From Ferruginibacter sp. (GTDB lineage: Bacteria > Bacteroidota > Bacteroidia > Chitinophagales > Chitinophagaceae), in contig JAEUVU010000003.1 in the NCBI GenBank assembly GCA_016786725.1, positions 1 through 64,000 on the forward strand: a DNA stretch of 64,000 nt. Direction: 5' to 3'. Numbering within the stretch: position 1 is the stretch's first letter; each line of letters begins with the position of its first letter. The notes under the pieces are model-generated. The model searched no databases. It had not been told where the DNA came from and saw nothing but the letters and a program-made list of their open reading frames with translations. Below are positions 16,275 to 23,981 of this stretch, one piece after another. The position numbers were made by a program, and so were the translations under genes.

Positions 16275-18437
16275 ATGAAGAAGTTATTTATTATGGTTGC
16301 GCTTTCGCTCAGCCTGTTTAAGGCACAGGCCGATGAAGGCATGTGGCTGCCTATGTTGCTTGGTCAGCAGGTTTATGCTGATATGGTAAAAAAAGGATTG
16401 AAGCTTACCAAAGAACAATTGTACTCTATCAACAAATCATCACTAAAAGATGCCATCATCATTTTTGGCGGCGGCTGCACCGGTGAAATTGTGAGCAGCC
16501 AGGGTTTGATATTTACTAACCACCACTGTGGCTATGGAGCCATATCTGCTGCCAGCACGGTTGAACACAATTATTTAAAAGATGGCTTTTATGCATTTAA
16601 TAAAGACCAGGAAATAAAAAGCAACCTTACCGTGCAGTTTTTAGACCGCATTGTGGATGTTACCAAAGAAGTGGAAGACCAGTTAAAAGGATTGAGCTGG
16701 GCCGACAGGGTTAAAAAAATTACTGAGGTTTATAAAGGAATAACCGATAAAGTTGCAGATAAAGAGAATGAACTGGCCGGAAGGATCTATCCAATGTTCA
16801 AAGGCAACCAGCACATCATGTATGTATATAAAACTTACAGAGATATTCGTTTGGTTGGCGCTCCGCCAGAAAGCGTTGGTAAGTTTGGAGGCGATACTGA
16901 TAACTGGGAGTGGCCACGCCACACCGGTGATTTTTCTGTTTTTCGTGTGTATGTAAGCAAAACAGGTAAACCGGTTGCTTACAGCCCCGACAATGTACCT
17001 ATGACCCCGAAGCATTTTTTACCGGTGAGCATTAAAGGTTTTAAAGATGGCGATTTTGCCATGATATACGGCTACCCTGGGGGTACCACCCGTTACGAAA
17101 CCAGCTATGGCATTAAACTGAAAAATGAAATTGAAAACCCATCATTGGTTGGCCTGCGTGATGTACGTTTAAAACTCATGCATGAACAAATGATAAAAGA
17201 CCCTGCAGTAAAATTAAAGCTGGCAGATAACTATGCCGGTGTTGCCAACTACTGGAAATTTTTTGATGGTGAAACCAGGCAGCTCGTCAAATATAAAGTG
17301 TACGACGAAAAGCAGGCTTTTGAAAATAAATTCAATGCATGGGCAAAAGGAAAACCTGAGTATGAAAATATAATGGCCGATTATGCAAAAAACTATGCAG
17401 CCTGGACCCCATACAGCAAAATGCGCCAGTATTTAAATGAAGGCATAATGGGTTCTCCATTGGCCGGTAATGCATCCAGGCTGATTTCTTTAGAAGATAA
17501 ACTGTTAAAAACAAATACACCGGCAGCCGATCTTAAAAAAGCAGTTGATGCTGCAACAGCGGCACGTGCTGCATTTAAAGAAGGCGAAGACCTGCCCAGC
17601 GATGAAAAGATACTGGCTAAAACAGCCATGATGTTTTATAACGATGTAGATAAAAGCCAGCACCCGATAGGTTTTTTCGAAGGCATTAAAAATGCCTACG
17701 GCAGCCTTAGTGATGAAGCTACCTTTAAAGCATGGGCACGGGATGTATTTGCAAAAACCATGTTGCTTGATGATGCAAAGTGGAAAGCATTTACCGATAA
17801 CCCTACAGCCGTTGCATTGCAGGAAGACCCTGCCTTTGCTTATGCATCAGCATTTACAAAAAACTATACCGGTAAATATGCCAGTTTGCGCACAGATTTT
17901 ATGAATAAGAATGACGAGCTCGGCAGGGCTTACCTGAAAGGTATCATGGAGATGAACCCGGCTGCAGTTAACAAAATGTATCCTGATGCAAACTTCAGCA
18001 TGAGGGTAAGCTACGGTAATGTAAAAAGCTACCGCCCCCGTGATGCCGTTTTTTATGATTATGTAACCACCAGCAAAGGTGTGCTTGAAAAATACAAAGC
18101 AGGCGATTATGAATTTGACCTGCCCGCAAAACAAATTGAATTACTGAAGAAAAAAGATTTTGGCCAGTACATAGATAAGCGTACCAACGACCTGGTTGTG
18201 GGCTTTATTACCACCAACGATATCACTGGCGGTAACTCTGGTTCGCCGGTTATTGATGGCAATGGTAATTTGATCGGACTTGCATTTGACGGCAACTACG
18301 AAGCATTAAGCCACAAAATTGCATTTGACAAAGATCTTAACCGCACCATTAATGTTGATGTGCGTTATGTGCTTTGGTGCATTGATAAATTAGGCGGTGC
18401 CAAAAATATTATTGATGAGTTGAAGTTAGTGAGGTAA
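16275..18437 (+). CDS. S46-family dipeptidyl peptidase, DPP7-like
   Basis: 720-residue periplasmic serine exopeptidase with a signal peptide (MKKLFIMVALSLSLFKAQA). It removes dipeptides from the N-terminus of oligopeptides. The trypsin-like active site shows TNHHCGYGA (His84) and GGNSGSPV (Ser655). Downstream of the serine, residue 673 is glycine in LAFDGNYEA. In the Porphyromonas enzymes an arginine here gives the acidic preference of DPP11, and glycine goes with hydrophobic-preferring DPP7, so DPP7-type specificity is inferred. Full length, own promoter and terminator. Confidence 0.93.
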   Translation: MKKLFIMVALSLSLFKAQADEGMWLPMLLGQQVYADMVKKGLKLTKEQLYSINKSSLKDAIIIFGGGCTGEIVSSQGLIFTNHHCGYGAISAASTVEHNYLKDGFYAFNKDQEIKSNLTVQFLDRIVDVTKEVEDQLKGLSWADRVKKITEVYKGITDKVADKENELAGRIYPMFKGNQHIMYVYKTYRDIRLVGAPPESVGKFGGDTDNWEWPRHTGDFSVFRVYVSKTGKPVAYSPDNVPMTPKHFLPVSIKGFKDGDFAMIYGYPGGTTRYETSYGIKLKNEIENPSLVGLRDVRLKLMHEQMIKDPAVKLKLADNYAGVANYWKFFDGETRQLVKYKVYDEKQAFENKFNAWAKGKPEYENIMADYAKNYAAWTPYSKMRQYLNEGIMGSPLAGNASRLISLEDKLLKTNTPAADLKKAVDAATAARAAFKEGEDLPSDEKILAKTAMMFYNDVDKSQHPIGFFEGIKNAYGSLSDEATFKAWARDVFAKTMLLDDAKWKAFTDNPTAVALQEDPAFAYASAFTKNYTGKYASLRTDFMNKNDELGRAYLKGIMEMNPAAVNKMYPDANFSMRVSYGNVKSYRPRDAVFYDYVTTSKGVLEKYKAGDYEFDLPAKQIELLKKKDFGQYIDKRTNDLVVGFITTNDITGGNSGSPVIDGNGNLIGLAFDGNYEALSHKIAFDKDLNRTINVDVRYVLWCIDKLGGAKNIIDELKLVR

Positions 18438-18461
18438 GGGGATTTCGAGTTAATTTTTTTA

Positions 18462-18493
18462 GACCGCTCAGTCTTTGGCTGGGCGGTTTTTTA
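18462..18493 (+). terminator. rho-independent terminator after the S46 peptidase
   Basis: Hairpin ACCGCTCAG / CTGGGCGGT with a short loop, followed by TTTTTTATT. Confidence 0.8.
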
Positions 18494-18635
18494 TTGGTAA
18501 TTATTTTGAGAAAGCTAAATTTAGCAGGCAATTCAAATCTGAAACACTGAAATAATTTTTTGCGTTATTACTATTCTCTCTTAACCGCTATAAATTACAT
18601 TATACGATTTCAACATTAAAAATTAACTTAGTAGT

Positions 18636-20345
18636 ATGGCAACAAGCAATTTATTAGACACTAAAACATTCACTTTAAACGAGATCCTTGGGAATGGAAA
18701 AATTTATTTTGTTCCTCAATTTCAAAGAGATTATTCATGGGAACAAGATCATTTAGATGATTTATGGAACGATCTGGTAAATACATACAGCAGAAATGAT
18801 GCTCATTATATGGGATCAATCGTGTTACAAATAAAAGGAGATCCAAGTGAAAAACAGTTTTGGATTATAGATGGTCAACAAAGATTTACAACTTTAAGTT
18901 TACTAACATTGGCCATAATTAATAAAATTAAAAATCTGGCTAATGATGGAATAGAAAAAGAAGCAAATACAGAAAGGGCTGATTTATTGATGAAACAATA
19001 TATTGGACAAAAAGACCCGTCTTCCCTTCATTACTCAAGTAAATTATTCTTAAATGAAAATAATGACGGTTTCTACCAACAACGCTTATTGACTTATAGA
19101 GAGCCTGTTAACTATTCTAAACTTATTGATTCTGACAAGTTGCTTTGGGATGCATATCTTTTTTTTGTAAAAAATGTGAATCTGCTTTTTAGTAATGAAA
19201 CAAGTGGTGAAAAAATAGCTTCCTTCTTAACAAGAACAACGGGCGAGTTATTGAAATTTATTCAAATTACAGTTGTAGACGAGTTAAATGCCTATACAGT
19301 TTTTGAAACGCTTAATTCCAGGGGAGTAGAATTAACATCTACTGATTTGCTAAAGAATTATTTATTTTCTCTGGTTGCAAAAAGTCAAAATGACTTACAA
19401 GCAGTTAAATTGCAATGGCAAAAAATAATTAACTCAATAGGCCTTAAAGATTTTCCGGTCTTTTTAAGATATTACCTGAATGCCAGATCAACATTAATAA
19501 CAAAAGATCAATTATTTAAAAGCATAAAGAAAATTGTAACAAAAGATCAGGATGTACTTGATATACTTGATCAACTGGAAAATTATTCATACACGTACAA
19601 TGCTTTATTTAACTCAGAAGATGAACTTTGGCGTAATGATAAGCAGATTAAAGAGTATATTAACTCTCTCCTTTTGTTCCGTGTTACTTTATGTTATCCT
19701 TTATTAATGGTTTCTTTTGAAAAATTAGATTTCAGCGAATTCAAAAAATTATTACATGGCATTATGGTTATTTCTTTTCGTTATAATGTAATAGGTAAAA
19801 TGCAGACAAATGAAATGGAAAAAGCCTACAGTAAAACTGCAAATAAAGTTTATAATGGTACTTTCACGAATGCGTCTCTTGCCCTCGAAGATTTAAAAGA
19901 CCTGTATATCTCAGACGATGTTTTTAAAGGATACTTCGAATTAAAAAGTTTTAATACCACAAATAGTTCTCAAAAGAAAGTAGCCAGATATATTTTATAT
20001 AAAATTGAAAGCCAATTGGAAAATGGTATAAAAACAGACTACCTAATTGATGACGGGACAATTGAACATATTCTTCCCGAGAATATGTCAGATCATTGGA
20101 AAAGTTTATTTAGCGAGGAAGAACATATGCAGGTTGTTTATCTATTAGGCAATTTAAGCTTGCTTGAACCAAAACTTAATAATAAAGAAGCTGGTCAAAA
20201 GCCATTTAAAGAAAAAAAGGAAGCTTACGCAAAAAGTCAATATGCTTTATCTAATACCATCAAAGCAGAAGAGTGGAATATTCAAATGATAAAACATAGG
20301 CAGGCGAGGTTAGCGAAAACAGCTGCTGGCATTTGGAAGATTTAG
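18636..20345 (+). CDS. DUF262 / DUF1524 (GmrSD-like) protein, probable defence nuclease
   Basis: 569 residues. The N-terminal DUF262 (ParB/Srx-like NTPase fold) is shown by VPQFQRDYSW (about 26-35) and IIDGQQRFTTLSLL (about 77-90). The C-terminal DUF1524 HNH-type nuclease is shown by TIEHILPEN, LLGNLSLLEPKLNNKE and the FKEKKEAYAKS tail. GmrSD-type enzymes are nucleotide-dependent and cut modified phage DNA. The codon choice is clearly more AT-rich than in neighbouring genes, suggesting acquisition. A short putative nuclease ORF follows 40 nt downstream. Confidence 0.85.
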   Translation: MATSNLLDTKTFTLNEILGNGKIYFVPQFQRDYSWEQDHLDDLWNDLVNTYSRNDAHYMGSIVLQIKGDPSEKQFWIIDGQQRFTTLSLLTLAIINKIKNLANDGIEKEANTERADLLMKQYIGQKDPSSLHYSSKLFLNENNDGFYQQRLLTYREPVNYSKLIDSDKLLWDAYLFFVKNVNLLFSNETSGEKIASFLTRTTGELLKFIQITVVDELNAYTVFETLNSRGVELTSTDLLKNYLFSLVAKSQNDLQAVKLQWQKIINSIGLKDFPVFLRYYLNARSTLITKDQLFKSIKKIVTKDQDVLDILDQLENYSYTYNALFNSEDELWRNDKQIKEYINSLLLFRVTLCYPLLMVSFEKLDFSEFKKLLHGIMVISFRYNVIGKMQTNEMEKAYSKTANKVYNGTFTNASLALEDLKDLYISDDVFKGYFELKSFNTTNSSQKKVARYILYKIESQLENGIKTDYLIDDGTIEHILPENMSDHWKSLFSEEEHMQVVYLLGNLSLLEPKLNNKEAGQKPFKEKKEAYAKSQYALSNTIKAEEWNIQMIKHRQARLAKTAAGIWKI

Positions 20346-20385
20346 ATCTTTCTTATTTTATGACGAGGCTCTTAATTTTTAAAAT

Positions 20386-20709
20386 ATGGCATTAATTCCA
20401 GCTATTAAACGATTATTTCCGAATATATTTTTCGAAAGTTTTGAAAAAGAGCACGATATTGAACTATGCTCAGATATTGATTATCTGGGCTGGGTTGGCC
20501 AAAAAGCCTTCGGTATTCAAATTAAACCCATAACATCAAAAGCCAACTTTGGTAACTATTCTGCAAGCGAAAGAATGAAAGCGAGTTTTATAGATTTCTC
20601 CCAAAAATATGGCGGGAATGTTTTCGTAATTTACAGTGAAAAAGAAAAGATTAAAAATGAAGAAGTAATTGGGCAGATTGCTACCGAAATAAAATTACTT
20701 TCTCAATAA
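20386..20709 (+). CDS. short MjaI-like restriction nuclease domain protein, 107 aa
   Basis: A PD-(D/E)xK-like core can be proposed: acidic residues in CSDIDYLGW (30-32), then GIQIKPIT with Q45-x-K47, followed by a conserved-looking block SASERMKASFIDFSQKYGG. From memory this resembles the C-terminal half of MjaI-type restriction endonucleases, but the usual N-terminal part is missing and there is no methyltransferase nearby. It is either a truncated remnant or a stand-alone small nuclease. Same strand as, and AT-rich like, the DUF262 gene before it. Confidence 0.55.
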   Translation: MALIPAIKRLFPNIFFESFEKEHDIELCSDIDYLGWVGQKAFGIQIKPITSKANFGNYSASERMKASFIDFSQKYGGNVFVIYSEKEKIKNEEVIGQIATEIKLLSQ

Positions 20710-20714
20710 TTTAA

Positions 20715-22082
20715 TTAAGTAATCTTCTTCGCTGCTGCTTCTCCCGTCTCAATCGCCCCTTCCATAAAACCCTGCCAGTCTTCTGATAAATGCTCGCCTG
20801 CAAAATGAGTTTGCATGAAGGATCGTTTCAAAACCGGCAACACACCAAACCACTGCCCAACTCCATACAAGGCATAAGCTCCTTTGGAATAAGCATCATC
20901 GCCCCAATAATAATTCTGTTGTTTTTGCAGAAACTTATTTGTTTTACCAAAGGCGGGTTTAAGACTTGTGTTTACCATATCGGCTTTCCACTCATCTGTT
21001 TGTGCAGCTACAACCGGCGCTTTATCGCCAATAGCATAAGAAATTAAAACGCCTTTTTTTGATGGTTGGTTTTTGGTGGCGTGATAAAAATAATGCCCCG
21101 GCTGATCGGTCACCATATCAAAGCTCTCATCTTTCCAGAAACGATTAGAATAGAGTAAGGCATTTTTATTTATCCGGGCGTATTGCAGTTCATTCATGGC
21201 GTTTCTTGTTTCTAAGGGCAAGGCCGGTATCCAGTTAATTTGTTTGGCGCTAAAGGTTGGGATGGTACAAATCACCTGGTCTGCTTCAAATTCACGTCCC
21301 TGGTCGCAGGTTACTTTTACTTTAGCGCCGCCTTGTTCTATTTTTTCAACTTTATGCTGCAGTAAAATATTCTCAGCGCCAATGGCATTTTGAAAGGCAA
21401 AAGCAAGCTGGCTGTTTCCGCCGGCAATTTTCAGGTCCATTTCGTTGGTAAGGTTACTTTCGGCATATTCGCCCAGGGCAGCATAGGCGCTTACATGCCG
21501 CAGGCTTTCGCCAAAATCGGTACTGTCCATTAGTTCACGCAGTTCAAGATCGTTTCCATCACAACCATTATTTACCAGGTGCCGCCACCAATCAATTTTA
21601 TCTAATTTTCGGGCCCCGTCATCGGTTAGCTTTTTATAGTCGGCTTTCATCTGGTCGAATTTCTTTTTCCAGGTTTCAGAAAAATCCCATTTGCCTTTAT
21701 CAAAAAAATTTCCGTTGCGGATCAGCCTGGTGTTTAAATAATTATCATTCAGTGTTAATTTAAATTCACTGCAAAGCTCTATCATGCGCTTGTGCGATTT
21801 GCCAACCCACTCGCCACCCAGTTCTATCACCAGGTTTTCCTGTTCATCAATTTTGTGGCTGAAAACACGGCCGCCAATTCGGTTCCTGGCTTCTAGTATA
21901 ATGAAATCAATTTTTCGCTGGTGTAATTTATAAGCGGCGGCCAGGCCTGCAAAGCCGGCGCCAATTATTATTACCCTTGGTTTTTTAGTAATGGCAAATT
22001 TGCCGAAGCTTTCGGCACCCAATAAAAGCCCCCCGGCGCCAAGGGCTACATTGCGTATAAATTTTCTCCGTGAAAGAACCAT
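20715..22082 (-). CDS. FAD-dependent amine oxidase (flavin monoamine oxidase family)
   Basis: 455 residues. The N-terminus MVLSRRKFIRNVALGAGGLL is a twin-arginine type signal, so the folded flavoprotein is likely exported. The Rossmann motif VIIIGAGFAGLAAAYKL follows at about residue 37, then EARNRIGGRV. The C-terminus has the FAD-binding HFAGEHLSEDWQGFMEGAIETG. It oxidises primary or polyamines, but the substrate is not defined. It is convergent with the MjaI-like ORF, 5 nt apart. Confidence 0.9.
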   Translation of the reverse strand: MVLSRRKFIRNVALGAGGLLLGAESFGKFAITKKPRVIIIGAGFAGLAAAYKLHQRKIDFIILEARNRIGGRVFSHKIDEQENLVIELGGEWVGKSHKRMIELCSEFKLTLNDNYLNTRLIRNGNFFDKGKWDFSETWKKKFDQMKADYKKLTDDGARKLDKIDWWRHLVNNGCDGNDLELRELMDSTDFGESLRHVSAYAALGEYAESNLTNEMDLKIAGGNSQLAFAFQNAIGAENILLQHKVEKIEQGGAKVKVTCDQGREFEADQVICTIPTFSAKQINWIPALPLETRNAMNELQYARINKNALLYSNRFWKDESFDMVTDQPGHYFYHATKNQPSKKGVLISYAIGDKAPVVAAQTDEWKADMVNTSLKPAFGKTNKFLQKQQNYYWGDDAYSKGAYALYGVGQWFGVLPVLKRSFMQTHFAGEHLSEDWQGFMEGAIETGEAAAKKIT

Positions 22083-22144
22083 AGCAGTTATTTTATTGTA
22101 ATATCCTAACTTATTGTGATAATAACAATAGCAAGATCAATCCT

Positions 22145-22152
22145 TATCTTTA
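22145..22152 (+). promoter_or_regulatory. -7 box of the CYTH gene (TATCTTTA)
   Basis: TATCTTTA ends 4 nt before the ATG at 22157, implying a nearly leaderless message. Confidence 0.4.
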
Positions 22153-22156
22153 TTAT

Positions 22157-22696
22157 ATGGCGATACTGAACATCGAATTTAAAGCGAAAGCCAAAAATAT
22201 TGTTTTGCTGGAAGAATTACTGCTGCATCATAAACCACGCTTTATAGGCGAAGACCACCAGGTTGATACTTATTTTAATGTTCAAGCCGGCCGCCTGAAG
22301 TTACGTGAGGGCAATATTGAAAATGCCCTGATACATTACGAACGGGAAGATGTTGCAGGTGCAAAGAGCAGCCATGTTTTATTGTATCAACATCAGCCAG
22401 ATATGACGCTCAAGGAAATTTTGATAAAAACATTGGGTGTAAAAGCCGTAGTTGATAAAAAACGAAAGATCTATTTCATCAACAATGTAAAGTTTCATTT
22501 TGATACGGTTGATGGACTGGGAACTTTTGTAGAAGTGGAGGCAATTGATAAAGACGGAAGCTTTGGCATAGAAAAATTACAGGCACAATGTGATGAATAT
22601 GCCGCTTTATTTGGTATTAAGGAGGAAGATTATTGTTCAGTTTCTTATAGCGATATGGTTTTGATTAACCACAAAGGACACCAAGATCAACACTAA
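22157..22696 (+). CDS. CYTH-domain protein (class IV adenylate cyclase-like)
   Basis: 179 residues. The CYTH fold is shown by the N-terminal NIEFKAKA (the ExExK-like strand in a variant form), the metal/phosphate-binding DTYFNVQAGRLKLREG, and the late FHFDTVDGLGTFVEVEAID. Family members act on triphosphates (adenylate cyclase, thiamine triphosphatase, inorganic triphosphatase), and sequence alone does not decide which. A repeat-like segment separates it from the next gene. Confidence 0.8.
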   Translation: MAILNIEFKAKAKNIVLLEELLLHHKPRFIGEDHQVDTYFNVQAGRLKLREGNIENALIHYEREDVAGAKSSHVLLYQHQPDMTLKEILIKTLGVKAVVDKKRKIYFINNVKFHFDTVDGLGTFVEVEAIDKDGSFGIEKLQAQCDEYAALFGIKEEDYCSVSYSDMVLINHKGHQDQH

Positions 22697-22748
22697 GTGC
22701 ACAAAGCTTTGTATTCTTTGTGAAAAACCTTTGCGCACTCTGTGGTAA
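22684..22748. repeat. dispersed-repeat-like segment, CACAAAG / CTTTGTG words
   Basis: The stretch contains GTGCACAAAGC, TTCTTTGTGAAAAACC and CTCTGTGGTAAAAA, the word pattern of a widely dispersed intergenic repeat. It overlaps the last codons of the CYTH gene. Confidence 0.45.
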
Positions 22749-22768
22749 AAACAAATATGCCTCTTTCT

Positions 22769-22776
22769 TACCTTTG
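22769..22776 (+). promoter_or_regulatory. -7 box of the GAF protein gene (TACCTTTG)
   Basis: Perfect TAnnTTTG match ending 4 nt before the ATG at 22781. It supports that ATG as the start and a leaderless or nearly leaderless transcript. Confidence 0.55.
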
Positions 22777-22780
22777 TACC

Positions 22781-23257
22781 ATGGCAGAAGATTTAACGAT
22801 CATCACCGGCAGTAAAGCAGAAATTTACCAATCACTCATTCCACAAATTAAAGGCCTGCTTGAAGGCGAGCCCGATTTAATTGCAAACCTGGCCAATGTT
22901 TGTGCAGCACTAAAAGAACAGTTTGGCTGGCTATGGGTTGGCTTTTATTTAGTTAAACAAGATGAACTGGTACTCGGGCCGTTCCAGGGTCCGGTTGCCT
23001 GCACCAGAATTAAAAAAGGCCGTGGCGTTTGCGGCGCTGCATGGCAAAATGCAGAAACGCTGATAGTGCCTGATGTAGAAAAATTTCCTGGGCATATTGC
23101 ATGCAGCAGTCTATCCAGGTCGGAAATTGTAATCCCTCTTATTAAAAACGGAGACGTGATTGGTGTACTGGATGTAGATGCAACTGAATTAGATCAGTTT
23201 GCTGAAACGGATAAGAAATATTTAGAAGAAATAATCTCACTGATCCCCATTTCATAA
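22781..23257 (+). CDS. GAF-domain free methionine-(R)-sulfoxide reductase
   Basis: 158 residues from the ATG at 22781 (MAEDLTIITG). An upstream in-frame start at 22742 lies before the promoter and is rejected. The single GAF domain carries the three conserved cysteines of fRMsr in VACTRIKKGRGVCG and HIACSS, plus ADVEKF-like VPDVEKFPGH and GVLDVDA. It reduces free methionine-R-sulfoxide with thioredoxin as donor. Confidence 0.88.
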   Translation: MAEDLTIITGSKAEIYQSLIPQIKGLLEGEPDLIANLANVCAALKEQFGWLWVGFYLVKQDELVLGPFQGPVACTRIKKGRGVCGAAWQNAETLIVPDVEKFPGHIACSSLSRSEIVIPLIKNGDVIGVLDVDATELDQFAETDKKYLEEIISLIPIS

Positions 23258-23300
23258 CTCTCTTAAATCAATCTTACTCCAGGTTCCTCCTTTCCTTCAA

Positions 23301-23933
23301 CTATCGCTCAGGACTTGCGGAGGGGGCATTGGCTGGCGTATTATCCTTCCAGCCCCACAAATATCTGCAGGCATAAGTCCGGTATGGACTCCATTTTTTT
23401 GAAACGCTCAACATCTTTTCTTTCATCATTTTTTTATCTGTCGCATCAATTTTATACAGTTTGCATATCGCCTGCTGAATGCCCAGGTCATCTAATGCAA
23501 AAACATCTTCTCTTCCCAGTGTAAACATTAAGATCATTTCCACCGTCCACTGGCCAACGCCTTTTATTTGTGTAAGGTATTTGATCAGTTCTTCATTGCT
23601 CATGCTGTGCAGTTTTGCATCAGTTATCTTTTCGGCAATAAAAAAATTAGCCACATTCAGTACATAGTTTGCTTTTGCATTGCTGAGGCCGATGCCCCTG
23701 AGTGTTTCAAATGGTGTTGCTGCTATTTGTTTGGCAGAAGGAGTTTTGCCTTTATATAGATTGAGGAAACGTTGCTGAAAAACATCTGCCACTTTGGTAC
23801 TCAGCTGCTGGCTCATGATAGAGTTGCACAAATGCCAATGAATCTGATTGCGCTTTTGTAATACATGCGGATCCTGCAGTTCAATTATCTTTTTAAATTT
23901 TTTGTCTTTGGTAAGGTGTATGATGTGTTCCAT
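23301..23933 (-). CDS. AlkA-like DNA-3-methyladenine glycosylase II
   Basis: 210 residues from the ATG at 23933 (MEHIIHLTKD). It is an HhH-GPD base-excision glycosylase. The helix-hairpin-helix is LTQIKGVGQWTVEMILMF and the catalytic aspartate is in FALDDLGIQQA. The N-terminal domain of E. coli AlkA is missing, as usual for this shorter group. The last residues (NTPANAPSASPER) are coded by DNA that looks like an intergenic repeat, so the natural C-terminus may have been extended. It complements Tag encoded 13 kb away. Confidence 0.88.
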   Translation of the reverse strand: MEHIIHLTKDKKFKKIIELQDPHVLQKRNQIHWHLCNSIMSQQLSTKVADVFQQRFLNLYKGKTPSAKQIAATPFETLRGIGLSNAKANYVLNVANFFIAEKITDAKLHSMSNEELIKYLTQIKGVGQWTVEMILMFTLGREDVFALDDLGIQQAICKLYKIDATDKKMMKEKMLSVSKKWSPYRTYACRYLWGWKDNTPANAPSASPER

Positions 23934-23939
23934 GTTTAT

Positions 23940-23976
23940 TTTTTCACGCAAAGATGCAGAGAAGCAAAGGCTGCCA
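23940..23976. repeat. dispersed-repeat-like segment, CTTTGCGTGAAAAA word
   Basis: On the minus strand the sequence reads CCTTTGCTTCTCTGC and ATCTTTGCGTGAAAAAA, a pattern I recognise as a frequent intergenic repeat. It also provides the region just upstream of the AlkA-like start. Confidence 0.4.
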
Positions 23977-23981
23977 AGGAA

